Below, piece by piece: positions 37,941-49,928 of a stretch of DNA of 64,000 bases. The stretch comes from Davidsoniella eucalypti (Eukaryota > Ascomycota > Sordariomycetes > Microascales > Ceratocystidaceae): positions 1-64,000 of the forward strand of contig RMBW01000039.1 in assembly GCA_004009845.1 (NCBI GenBank). The letters are read 5' to 3'. The notes under the pieces are model-generated. The model saw only the letters and a list, made by a program, of their open reading frames with translations, made no database searches and was not told where the DNA came from. Both the position numbers and the translations under genes were made by a program. Numbering within the stretch: the first letter of the stretch is position 1; each line of letters starts with the position of its first letter.

Positions 37941-40900
37941 TCAATATCCACGATTCTGACGTCTGTGCTCCTCCATTGCAAGACTCTCTTGCTTGATATA
38001 CTCCATAAGAATGTTGTCTCTCTCCTGCTGAGCTTTAAGCTGCTCCTCTCGTTGGCTAGCCAGCTTCTTAGACTCCTCGAGAACCTTCTCCAAGTCATCG
38101 TCATGTGTATCGACGAGAGTAGACTCGCGAAGCACTCGAGAAAGCTCATCATCGCCGCTTTGGATTTCCTTCGAGGCTGCGATAGCCATAGCAAGTTCGT
38201 CAGCATTTTCCTCTACCTCCCCGGAGATAGTTGATGTGTCAGTGATGGAGATTTCAAGGGCTTCCCTCATGTGCTCCTCTTCTTGAGCAATGGTACCAGC
38301 ATCTAGAATATCACGCTCTTCCTGCTCTTGTCGTTTAGCATCGTGAATAGCCTGTGCTGGAATCATGTTATCTCTGATGACACGTTCAATCATATCCTGG
38401 TATTCCTGATCACTCATGTTCTCAATGAAGGGGTTGCCAGATCCAGGTAGGCTTGCGCTGTGGTCCTGTAGCTCATTGATGTTTTCCCGAATAACTCGCT
38501 CGATGAGGGCATCTTCCTGTGGGTCTCCCCGTGATGTTTGTTTCACCGCCAAGGAAATGACGGCTTCCAACTCATCCGAGCTGTAGTCAGCCCATGTAGA
38601 AGGGAATGTAGATCCTATTGGAGAATTGGGGCCTTCAAGTTCAGAAGCAAATGGCGGCGGTGGCGTGCCGCTGTGATCCTGTTGAGTTTGGATTGATGAT
38701 GTACTTCCAATGTCAACTGCAGCGGCATTTTGGGCGGCAGCGCTCTCAGCAGCAGCAAGACGTGCCTTTTCATCTCCACCATAAAAGTTTCTCCAATTCT
38801 CGACATGACGAGACGCCTGCGCTAGGACTTGAGTTGGCTGATGTGAGTAGATTTCCGGAGGTGTCGATGTGCTTGATGACGAGAATGGCCGCAATGATGG
38901 AGAAGAAGAAGAAGCCGTATTAGGCTGGAGTGAGCTAGAAGCCACAGAGCGAGAGGTAAAGATAGATCCAGCTGCAACAGAGGTGCTAGAAGGCGTAAAT
39001 CTTAAGCGTGATTTATTCTTGTTACAAGCATCAACTTCGACCACTTTCCAACGCTCGATCATTTCTTTCTCTTCGGTGGGTGTGATAGTGAGGAGATCTT
39101 CTTCGCCCTGAGCAAAGCGGGACGCTTCGATATAAGCCTCATATGTCGTAGCGCCTGTACGCTTCAGTTCAAGATAGGCACCCTGGAAGGTATACGCAGG
39201 TAAGGCCCAAATTGCTGTGCTTTGTTAGTATGTATATGCTTAAGAATGGTGCAATAAGGGGAAACTTACCACTAATAGGCTTCAAGAGGAAACCACCAAG
39301 TCCCTTGCCAATTCCCTTGACAAAACCCTTGCCACCACTAGACTGGGCGCCTCTGTATGGGTTCATGACCAAGCCAGCAACACCATCATAAAAACCAAGA
39401 CCAAACTCTTTGCCGGCAACCTTCAAGCCACTAGAGAAATTGGTGACCTTCTCAGTCTCACGAACTAGAGGATCGTTGTATAACTTAGGGGCATTTCTGA
39501 ATCCTTTAGCAAGACCAAGGCACATGTTCATAGGTGACTTCGCACCAACACCCATAATTCTACCAATACCTTTACCAGCCTCAATGCCAGCTTCGATAGT
39601 GGTCTCTACAACCGCAGCACGGTTGACAGGCTCCTTGCCCTTATCTCTGAATCTTGAGGATATGGTGGACATGTCACTTAGGCTTGTGCCAGTGCGGCTT
39701 GCTGAAGAAAAGGGGATGATTTGCTTGTTCTCTTGGGAAAAGGTCGTCGTGGTGATCGACTGTGGCGATGATGGAAGATTGTCGTGGGGACTTCCCATTC
39801 CGACAGGCTTTCTGTGGATGGTCGAGCTGCTTCCAGAAGACATGCTACGAGCAGATAGACCACTTGGAATTGGCGGAACTGATGTAATATCATGAATGTT
39901 ATCGATAGAAGGCGAAGACAAAGACTTGGGATTCGCGGTTTTTGGAGTCATTGGCGGGGAGTGTATGGAAGCTGTTCCCATTACTGGCATCGTTTTGTTG
40001 CGCTGAATCTTGCTCTTGACGCCCGCTGGGAGATCGGCGACAGCATAGGCCATGGTAGCAAAATCGTTGATGAAACTGGCGGTTACACCCGAAAAAGGCT
40101 CCCATGGCTCGGCATCAGTGTAATAATCACGAGGACGGTACCTAGAATTGTTAGTTATTAGCATCGATGTGATAAGACGTAGTAGTTAAAGTATACGTAC
40201 ATTTTTAAGTCAGCCCACGTGAGAATATTCCTGTGTACAAGTAAGGTGGCCGCCATAGCACTGAGACGAACGTTGGTATGACGAGTTCTCCATACTGCCA
40301 CTTTCGATGGTACTAGACTGCACCGTAGATCTTCCACATCGAGATGTTTGTGGAAACTCTCAGCACCTCTCAAGGTTCCATTTTCAACACGAATCTTGGC
40401 ACCTAGCTCTTCAGCCTTAGTCTTGATTTCGCTTTCAAGGCAGAAATTGAGTGCGGTTGCTAGCTTGTCTGCAGTTAACTGGGTAAAGGGAATTGGATCA
40501 GGGCCAGCTCCGGCTCGCGCAATCATAGCACCCCAAAACGGTTGATCGCCAAAGAAAGGCACAACCACAGTAGGCACACCAGCATGAATACCTGCTGACG
40601 ATGTACCAGCACCACCATGATGGACGACCGCACTGACACGCTGGAACAGCCAGTCGTGAGGGCAATTACCAAGCATGAAGACACCGTCTGGGACTTGAAG
40701 GGAGTCATCTCCGAGGCCACCCCAACCCTTCGAAACAAGAGCGCGTACGCCAGTCTGTTTGACGGCCTGGAAAATGAGCTGGGTCAAGTCATTAGGGTTG
40801 TCAACAACAATGGAACCAAAGCCGATGTACACGGGAGGCGGGCCGGCGTTTAGGAAGGCAGCTAGATCCTCTGGTGGATCATAGTCTGTTGCAAGGTTAA

Positions 40901-42279
40901 GCATGAAAAAGCCGGAGACATCAATGTTGGAGCCCCAGTCCTGGGGCTTTGGGATAAGGGCAGGAGACCTGTTTTTTTATGTTAGCACATCTCCTAATAG
41001 CCCTGACTCAGGTCAGACAATCTTTTCATACCAGCAATATGTGTAAGGAATCTGAAGCCGGTTCAGTAGACCAGGTGTCCAAGCGACTGAAAGAGACTCT
41101 AAGCCTAGTATATCGGTACGAAATCTGTTGATTACATCGGCGAGGCCTTGCCATGTAAGAATTTCAACAAGAGCATATGTGATTGCATTAGCAGTACCGA
41201 TATCAGCAGTGTTTGTAGACTGGATATTAGCAAGGGGGTGAGGGAATGAGCGAGTGGGAGACCACGGCATACTGATAAGATGTTAGTACTTGTCAAATTA
41301 AAATGTGGAGAGATCTTAACATACGTGAACATCATATGCAGAGGAATTCCGAGCTTTTCGGCGATGTGGATGTGAGCAAAGCTAGGAGGATTGGCAATGA
41401 TAGCGTCTGCCACAAATGGTCTACCATGAATCTCAAAGCCAGCTTCAATGGATTGTCCCTTTTTGTGTGGTCTAAGAGCTTCGCCAAAGCCATCACCAGG
41501 CTCAAAGCACGAGCGCCAGCAGCCCTCGATCATCTCTTGGATACCTTTACGTCTCCGGCCAATTTCACCGTTGGTAAGAGCATCTATTCCTGGAACCAGA
41601 CCGGGGTTCTTGACCATGAAGGCCATAAGCTCGGCAGGATCACCACCGATACAGAAGAACTCGAGACCACTTTCTTCAACGAACTTCTTGAAGTTTCCGT
41701 GAGTAGCAATGCGTACGCGATGCTTGAACTGTTCCTTGAGGACCTTGCCCAGGGCGACGAATGGCTGGACATCGCCACGGGAGCCGACAATCTGGATGAC
41801 GATGTTCATGCTTGGCGGAAGCATGCCTTCAGGCGTAGGACCAAGTCCTGCCGGAATATAAGCCGGAGGCTCATCGGCATACTTTGATTTATGAATAGTG
41901 ACAGGTCGGTTTTGTTTGCTGTCGGCTAGTTGGTGCCGGATGGACGGTGCCATAAATTCGGCAAAACGCAGGGAAGCCGAGTTGATGTTGACGTTAATTC
42001 TTCCATCAGCTGTGTAGAATGTTAGTAGAAATAGGCGGACGCTGCAGAGTAGACGATCTTACATGTGATGTTAGCACCTCCTGAGAAGGTGTCATCTTCA
42101 ATGCTCAACTCGCCGTACGGGGGAGGGCTTTCGTCAGGAATGTCTTCATTGTACATCGAGGTTGGGCGATAAGGGCGGAACTGAGGTTCTTGGGGAGGCG
42201 GAGCGGCCTCAATGTTGCTCTGTCCATTCTGAGTTCGTCTGGAAGACCAGCGGGAAAGACCAGACTTCTCACCACTCAT
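37941..42279 (-). CDS. Sterol-glucosyltransferase-like GT1/GT28-fold enzyme with C-terminal UIM-like array
   Basis: Six exons (42279-42063, 42009-41325, 41271-41032, 40968-40201, 40141-39270, 39214-37941) encode 1351 residues. A Pro-rich N terminus leads to the GT28 N-terminal domain from about residue 140 (MNIVIQIVGSRGDVQPFVAL), with NPPSFAHIHIAEKLGIPLHMMFT. The UDP-sugar-binding half has PVYIGFGSIVV near 425 and HHGGAGTSSAGIHAGVP near 497. This is the UDP-glucose:sterol 3-beta-glucosyltransferase (Atg26/Ugt51) type. The GRAM and PH domains of Atg26 are not seen, so it is a paralogue. The second half carries Gly-rich segments (KGFVKGIGKGLGGFLLKPISG) of the kind found in such fungal paralogues and Vps13-like proteins. 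The last 200 residues contain helices fitting the ubiquitin-interacting motif, for example EEEHMREALEISI and DELAMAIAASKEI. Predicted role: glycosylation of sterols or lipids at membranes, possibly linked to ubiquitin. Introns are 53-63 nt with clear branch sites. Confidence 0.88.
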
Positions 42280-44916
42280 CGCGATGACAAATGTAGATTT
42301 GTGGGTTGAGCGGTATCAAAGCGAAAAGGGCGAGATATGGGATGTTTCTGCGCTTGATGAACGATGTAAAAAGGTGAGATAAGAAGGATAAGAGAATAGG
42401 AGAGAGGGGGTATAAAACTAATGAGGAATTGGGATACGCAGAAGAAAAGCTTTTTGCTCAGTATGAGCGGCTCAATATGAGGCTATACAGTAACCAGCAA
42501 AAAACAAGCAGTAGCAATTACCTCCAGTGAGAAAATGCGGTAGTGATGATGATATATATATAGGATGGCAAAAAAGAAGGTCGATCCTAAGTTGTAATAC
42601 CCAACAATGACCAAGACGGATCGAAGAACGGCAGGGCCTAAACAAGGCTTTATACAATTACAACAGCTAGTGTATATGCAAAGGCAAATGCCTAGTATAC
42701 GACATGGCGCGATATCAACGACTCAGCAGGCAACTATGAAACAAGCAACTGTTCTTCTGCTTTCCACACCCATTTTCTTGCCCACTGAGCGAACTGCGAT
42801 CGTCGTTGCCTTCCATGCCAGTGCCAGCCAGTTGAGTCGCGGGGCTTGTTGCTGTTGACTGATAACCGACGGGCTGTTAAGTCAATGCTTCTAGAGCACT
42901 ATTTGGGCTCCATTCCCAGGATTCAGGCAACCAAACAAGGATCTTCTTGTGCTTATTGCTATGCTCGATCGGCACCAGTAACAGTGTTCTCACATTTCCC
43001 CGCCCCTCCATCCATGTCTACCTGCTGTGGCAAACGAGCTTGTACGAGGCCCAATATCAACAGCCTTGGACGAACCAAACATGGGGCTTATACTCAGTAA
43101 GATGGAAGAAAAGAAAAAAAGTCACAGCGGACCTTCAACTAGGTATTTTCTGTCCCTAATTGAGCTTAACGCCGATTCAAGCCTTTTTCTCCGACTCATT
43201 AGCGGCGTATAGCATGGCGCTAGATCTTTAGGTCGTTGCAGTTGCCGATCGACCATGAGGCAGAAACATGCGCACATACAGAGATAGACTTGTCTATTAA
43301 TTGCAGGGCTGATCTTCACTCTGTGGATACATGTCTACCAGCTAAAAGCAATGTATACTTATCAGAATAAGTGCATCTATGTTTTTAGACGCTCGCTGTA
43401 TGAAGCGATAACAGGTTAATTGATCAACAACGATAGATACATGAATAGCTACTTCGCTGCTTGATTCCACAATCATCCCCTATAATCATGCCTTTGGCGG
43501 CGTCATAGGCCCGTGCGATTCATGCAGGAACAATTCCATACCACGAATATGTTCTACACGGCATGCAGCATGTTTACAACTGATAATTTCAAATATCAAG
43601 CCTTTACCCCGTCTATGTGTACGGTCAAAGCAAGCGCTTTCATCTGGCATGTTTCAATTTCTCCCACTTCACGACAAGTTAAACTAGAAAAGCTTCGCCT
43701 TTGATACATATATACTGGATGCCTACAACTGCGCAGCATCTGCGCAGCATCTGCGCAGCATCTGCGCAGCATCTGCACCTAGCTCCAATCAATATGTTCT
43801 TGTATCTGGGCTATTGCTTCTCGTGTACGGCGATGGAGTCTAAAGATGGAAACATTAGACCCTGTCAGAAAGCGATATAAACGGCTGCCTAGGCCCATCA
43901 ACTACTGGTAATAGTAAAAAAAAAAGTCATGTTCTTCCACACAAGCGGTTCCTTTTTTGGCAGTGCAATAATACCTAGTACCATTCGGTCTCCCCTTTAC
44001 TACAACTCTAGGTATCCCATTTTTGGAAGTTATAAGCTAACCTTTCACGGAGTTAATCGCCTAACTATCTACTTCGAGGTCGTTGAAGTTTTACTCATGG
44101 TGGGTAATAATCTTCTCCTCCTATGCTATCTAAAATATGCGTTTTGAGCAAGTCAGCCTTGCTCGAGACCCTAGTCTAGTTGACAGGATTCTCTGCGTAT
44201 AAGTATATAATAATCACTGTGAAATGGGGCCGGTTTACCAGGCATCCAATATAACGATAAACTCAACCCTTATGACAAACTATTGTCCTACCTTTTCACG
44301 CCATAATTCCAGGTTCAAACATGTCAGCAAGCCAAGATATGCCATCCATCAAATACATATATCATACATTGATTAGATGAAGCATAATGTACGATCAATA
44401 AAGATCCACATCACTATCATTTTTTAATGTCAGCCAATGTTTATAAAACTCGTGTTTTGAACGATACGATATACATATAGCATTGATAATATACAGCAAT
44501 TACATATCAGCATCTGAGGAAAAAAAATGAAAAATGGATAAGCAATGAGGAAACTAAACAGCAATAAGCAATAGATGTAACATAGAAATGACCCCGTGGT
44601 ATGCCCTGAACACCGAGAAATAAAAGGTTGTCGAGGATGATAAAATGTGTAGAGGTAAGTAGACTCGGTTCTACTACCATTTCCTCCTATCTTTTGGTAG
44701 ATAGAAGCATAGACCAATCCCCGAGAGTAGATAGCTCACAACAGCAAGTTTCTTGCTTTTTTAGATGCGGCAGTCTTGATCTATACAAAGTCGTGCATCA
44801 CATGTCGGTGGATGCCGCCGTCGTTTGACGAGGTTAGCATACCGACGTATGCTAACCTTATAGCACGCCGTCTAGAATTGTCACACGTATATATATGCAT
44901 TGTTCAATAGCCACAT
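42280..44916. other. Intergenic region between Sec61 beta and the glucosyltransferase
   Basis: 2.6 kb with promoter sequence of the glucosyltransferase at the left and 3' UTR of Sec61 beta at the right. Frames at 42607-43212 and 43513-43704 have no domain. It holds an 11-bp tandem array, listed separately. No gene recognised. Confidence 0.5.
43729..43777 (+). repeat. 11-bp tandem repeat, four copies plus a partial
   Basis: The unit CTGCGCAGCAT is repeated four times exactly from 43729 to 43772, followed by CTGCA. Each unit contains the palindrome TGCGCA. It is GC-rich compared with its surroundings and non-coding. Confidence 0.95.
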
Positions 44917-45757
44917 TTAGCTAGAGAACTTACGAGTGATCTTGGCGATAACTACAAGGTGTTAGTATTCGAAAAATAGCTCGTTGGAACTGGAAACGTA
45001 CTGTGCAGAGCGACAACGCTGAAAATGAAGACTAGCGACAGGACGAGAACGACAACAGGGTCAACCTTCAGGCCGGGAGATTCGTCGGTGTAAAGCTCTA
45101 TAAGTTAATGTTAGCAAATATAGGGTTCACAATCTAGGATCACTATGTCGGCTAAGTGTATGGCTTTATAGTAGCTTGACATAGAGAAAGACTAGAAGAT
45201 TCAAGTCCTGTCACATGTACAAGAACAAACGCCACCAATCACTTCTTGATATGCCACAATGGGTCTCCAATTAGGCGATGAGAACGTACTCAGCATAGTG
45301 CTGCTGCTGCCGCCAGCGCCAGCAGAGCGAGTGCTTGTAGGACGAGCATTGGCGATTCTCTCCTTCTGGTCGGCAGCAGCACGGCGACGGATAACGGTAC
45401 GGGCACCACCGGGAGCAGCAGGCGAGGCGGTGCGACCAGTAGAAGCACCGGTAGCGGCGGCGGGAGACGAGGCACGGGGAGAAGACTGTTTCCAAGACAA
45501 TTAACTGGTTAGTAAAGCCTGGTTATCTGATGTTTTGGTCGGGTTGCGCCATTATTCAGGTATCGGGCGCATAGGCGCACGTAGTCTTGAGATATCGATC
45601 GTAGGTTGAGAAGGATAGGTAGCTATTTCAATTGCGTAGATATGTGTATCTATCGTTGGCAGCTTGATCGAAGTTGCATTCACAAGTATCGTGCAACAAG
45701 CCAGCCCGGTCTCAACAGTGGCAAGTCTAGCCAGGGAGCATGAGGAGTCCTTACCAT
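44917..45757 (-). CDS. SBH1: Sec61 beta subunit of the ER translocon
   Basis: Tail-anchored beta subunit of the Sec61 protein-conducting channel in the ER membrane. Four exons: 45757-45755 (the ATG alone), 45485-45290, 45097-45002 and 44951-44917, giving 109 residues. The N-terminal half is Ser/Ala/Pro-rich and cytosolic, with VIRRRAAADQ, then a Gly/Ser stretch. The conserved LYTDESPGLKVDPVVV signature of Sec61 beta follows. One C-terminal transmembrane helix (VLVLSLVFIFSVVALHIIAKI) ends in KITRKFSS. The start was chosen because splicing ATG to the acceptor at 45486 gives MSSPRASSP, typical of fungal homologues, and no other in-frame ATG precedes the exon 2 sequence. The first intron is 269 nt; the other two follow the usual small size with TACTAAC-like branches. 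Orthology is very likely. Confidence 0.93.
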
Positions 45758-47733
45758 GGCGAAGAATAATTAAGGCGATGTGGATATTATGACAAAGAAG
45801 AGAAGAAGATAGCAAAATCACAACTATGAAAGCAATAGCTATGAAGCAATTCGTGGACAGATTTTGAGGGTTTTCGGAATACGTAGACAACAAAAAGAAC
45901 AATTGCAACTAACTTTAGTTTTGGCTTAACTGCGACTCACGCCAAAATGCGCGCTTCGTTAAGGCCACGGTCACCTTCCTAGGTTGAAGGGCCACACTCA
46001 ATTGTGCCAAAAGCAACTTAATTGTGGGGATGTCTAAGCTTGCTCGATGTCTCAGTCTGATACTAAGTTTCAGGACACGTGCCGATAAACAATGATAGCA
46101 ATCTAAAATGTACAAATTATGCACATTGTTAGTCGTCAGCGATGAAAGCGTTACGCACCCACCTACCTACAAAGCAAAGGATGCGTGCAAACACTTAGAA
46201 TAATGCCTTCTTTGTTAGATTGACTACACGATCATGGATTGCAGATATTCGAGGCCATCTGATGTTAACATAACATTTAGTTATTTAATTTGAGATTATT
46301 ATTGTTTCTAAGGAAGCCAGATACAAAGAGAAAGTGTGATTAGTGCCAGTAGAGCCACGCTTTTTAGGCAAGTTACATGTCAACATACATACAACTCGAA
46401 TATGGATATGTTTCAAGTCACGCCAGTGTTCAACAATATGTCAATGTATGGGTTAAACATGCTAGACTAAAGATAAACTATCAGGTTCAAGTAAAAGTAT
46501 AAACAGCCGTGGATCAGCAGATGGAAAAGCGGGACAACGATAATTCAAGCACGATATCACCGCTCTATTTTTGTGTATAATTCCTAGTTTTTTTTTTCAA
46601 AACGGGTGGAAGTAGATAAGGTATAAAAGGGAAGGTTCAAGTGAGAGTATTTAAAAGAGATAAGACAAGAAAACGGGTGTAGTAGATGAAAGAGGCGGGC
46701 CAGCCACAATGATGGTATTAGCCTTTTTTGATAGAGATAAAAGGAAAAACAGGAATAAGAGTATAGGAGAGGGAATTGTTGAATAGAAGAAGAATTGGAA
46801 TCACCTTTCACACACACCAAAGGAAACGAAAGAAGAGGACAAATGAAATATCAAGTGACATAGGAAAATGTTGGCAAAGAAAGATTATAGAAAACCTGGT
46901 AAAAAGAAGAAGAAAAAAAACAAGTAAAGGCTAATAAAATGTGATGTAATGTGCAAAAGAGAGTTACGGAAAGTGAAGAACGGGTGTTCCCCTCCCTCAC
47001 ATATGAACCCCCCAGCGGTCTTTTTCCCCGAGCGCCACATATTCCGATTAAGAATATGTTTATATCGAGCGACAAAGCTAACCCATACAATGTTCCATGT
47101 CCTCAATGGTCGATAACTTGCTGTATCATTTGTATATCTATCCCAGATCATGAGAGATATTCCTTCACAGGACTATTGACAATACAATTTCAAAATGATA
47201 CAGCCAGGTTAGATGATAGTTCCTCATTCCTCCCTCCAAAGAGTCGCTTGCCCATTGCTGTTTTCGGGTGTCCTGTCCACATTGAAAGGCGTAACAATAT
47301 TTACCGCCGTCATTGGGAAATACTGTAGGGAAGCGTTGTTGACGAGGGGTTGATTGCCAGAGTTATAACTTGGTTGGTAGAACACATTATAACTAGACGA
47401 AGGAAGGGCAACACCATGGTCTTCACTAGTCCCAGGTATATAGAAAATTAGACTGGAGCGCGTGTGTACCGCACATGTCGAAGATATTGCTCAAACCCAA
47501 ACGCCTTCCGCTATGACAAATGACATGCCAGACGAGAATAAAAAATAAAATCCCAGGGCTGCAGCCGCAACCAATGACGAATAAAAAAATAAAAAAGTAA
47601 AAGCCCATGTTGATGTAATATAAGCCATGTTACAAACATGCTAGATAGTACATCAAGGGCGATTAGTGTGAAACAAGTGGAACGGTGGTGATAGTAACAA
47701 AAGAACAGACAAAAGGGGGAATCATTGGATAAT
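45758..47733. other. Intergenic region between Psr1-like gene and Sec61 beta
   Basis: About 2 kb. The part next to 45757 is the Sec61 beta promoter; the part below 47733 is the long AT-rich 3' side of the phosphatase gene. Open frames (45552-45908, 46851-47151, 46951-47328) have no domain. No RNA gene or repeat was recognised. Confidence 0.5.
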
Positions 47734-49229
47734 TCAAAGAGTGACATCAAGAACGAGGCTCACATCGCGGACGGATGGTCCGGCGAGGTCCTCGAGGACG
47801 GGAATCAGGTCTAGCAGCTCGTTATCGTGGGCATCAGAGAACCAACTGCTAATCGGGACAGCGTGTTGGGGGTGGAAAATGTAGGAGGTTGGAGAGTTGT
47901 CGATGATGATGGTATCCTGTAGAGGACGACCGATCTGTGAAAGGTCCTTCACGTAGTTGCCTTGGTGGTTGTAGCAACTCTCGCGGAACAAACGGTGGTG
48001 GACAACATTGTGGATATCAAGCTGGTCAAGCAATGGATCGCCGTACTGTGGATTTTTAGTTAGTTGATTGTTTTATCTTTCAAAAGGTTATTCAACGTGG
48101 CCTACCTTGGAAACAGAAGCAGTAAATACGACGACTTCGTATAGCTCACCAACCCGCTTCATGAATTCATCGACGCCAGGTCTCTTGATTACGTAGACAT
48201 TGTGGTAGCTGCCCTCAATTTCGACAGGGATTGTGAAATCGGCTTGGTTCAAGATCTATATGTATATATTTATGTTAACTCAAGTACTCGGGGTCAGATA
48301 TCTAAATTATAGAATCGCTTCTTACCTTGAAGGAACTGTGAACCAAAGTCTCATCTAGATCTAGTACAAGACACTTGCGGCCCTTGTGCTCTGGCGCAAT
48401 AGGAGGAAGCAGGGCACGTGGCTCCTCCTGTGAGTCAGTCTCCGGATTTCTAAAAGGTGCAGGAACGCCTGCTGGTGGAGATGGCACGGCAGGCATCATG
48501 TTGATGTCTTCATCCTCGTCATCTTCAGAAAGAGGAGATGGCACTTCATATGTCTTGCTACTATCAGACGCAGGAAACTCGTTCTTCTCATTGCTCGATG
48601 GCGTTTGAATAGACACGGACGGCGCGTCCATGGATTGTTTAGACTCCCGTGCTGTAGCAGAGACGGACGGTTGGTCATGGACCGTAGAGTTGGAAATTCG
48701 CTTTTCCTTGCTGTGGGAAGCCTCAGATGATGTTTGCAAAGTATCCTTCTCACTGACGGGACCAAGGCTGCCAACAGTAGTCGATGCCTGCTGTTCCAAG
48801 GGTGTGTGCGCCCGCGACCGATTAGATCTGGCAGACTTGGCCGTCATGGGTCGGGCAGGCAGTTTTTCGATTTTATGAACGTTATGGGCATCTTCATTGC
48901 CATTGGTGTTCGCCTCCGGTACACTGCAGCAACCCAGGAGGGCAAGGAGGCCGCCCTTCTTCTTGCGCTGTGTAGTGGTAGACATGGCAGCTAAAAATAC
49001 TTCACGCTCGTTAGGAGGTTCTGGATGACGTCGCAAGTCTAAAAAACTACGGCGGGTACGTATGCTGCCAGTGGGTAGGTGACCGTTGGTACTACTCGCG
49101 TCGATCGACTCGAAGTGGTTTGCGGCGCTTGCACCACTGATAACTGCCGAAGCAGTGGAAGGCTCCGCTTGTCGCAGAGACTCCGTGATCGTGATTGTGC
49201 TCAGGAGATCAAGCTCCTGAGATTGAAAC
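47734..49229 (-). CDS. Psr1/Psr2-like FCP1-type phosphatase (start uncertain)
   Basis: HAD-superfamily Ser/Thr phosphatase of the CTD-phosphatase-like (NIF) group, closest in layout to yeast Psr1/Psr2, plasma-membrane phosphatases acting in sodium stress and the general stress response. Coding exons: up to 48326, 48255-48106 and 48045-47734. The catalytic motif DLDETLVHSSFK is followed after intron 1 by the NVYVIKRPGVDEFMKRVGEL and VVVFTASVSK blocks, then YGDPLLDQLD, RESCYNHQGNYVKDLSQIGR, IIIDNSPTSYIFHPQHA and SSWFSDAHDNELLDL. A conservative ATG at 48985 gives 373 residues starting MSTTTQRKKKGGLLALLGCC; the Cys pair is a candidate palmitoylation site. The frame is open further, and an upstream exon at 49928-49861 (FTRIAVRDLLTSQSRFSEPS) joins in phase over a 631-nt intron, so the true start is probably upstream. 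The linker is Ser/Thr-rich and acidic. Confidence 0.9.
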
Positions 49230-49860
49230 CTTAGGGTGGTTGTTAAAAGAAAAAGGGTGGGTGGTTGTCTACACAAGGCAAATCGGATGAGGAAGACTTA
49301 GTCGCCGTTAGAGTCTACAGGCAACCTGATCGCTATGTATAAAAATGAGCGAAACAACTTGCTGTACTAAGAGACGAGCAAGTGGGTTGTGCGAAGGTAC
49401 CTTTATCAGGCTTTAATGTTAGTAAGATGTGCGTGGTAAGCAATGCGGCTTCTGGCTAATTGAGGCTGAATAAGAAAAATGGGCTTTCGCTATTAAACAC
49501 GCGCTATTCACAGCCCTGGAGAACGATCGGTGTTGTCTTTGACGCAGCGCAAGGCAATTACAGCCGTCCTCGGTCGAAACAGTCGTCGATTGTGTTGATA
49601 TCGACTTTGTAGATATAAATGTATACTGGAAGATACAGAATTTCAAGGCGATATATCTGCGGTGTAAAATGCAGCGTGTATGATTGGCGATCGCGTGCTA
49701 TATCGTGATGCGAAACGGCTAATCGTAGCTTACGGTGATAGTAGTCTTATATTCCAGGGCGGCAAAATGCTCGTTTTCGAAGCGAATGTGCGATTGGCAG
49801 GCGGTTGATGCGATTTGTATTGACGACGAAGGGCAATGTATGCGCGAAAGGGAAACTCAC

Positions 49861-49928
49861 CACTTGGAAGGCTCGGAGAAACGGCTTTGACTAGTCAGAA
49901 GGTCACGAACGGCGATTCTTGTGAATTG
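49861..49928 (-). CDS. Possible upstream exon of the Psr1-like gene
   Basis: A 68-nt open segment between a CTCCAG acceptor and a GTGAGT donor encodes QFTRIAVRDLLTSQSRFSEPSK and joins in phase with the acceptor ahead of 49229 to continue FQSQELDLLST. Its charged, helix-like sequence looks coding. The initiating exon was not found, and the intron would be unusually long for this window. Confidence 0.4.

Noticed and set aside
43729..43777. CRISPR-like array
   Set aside because: Directly adjacent 11-bp units without spacers, in a eukaryotic genome; a minisatellite.
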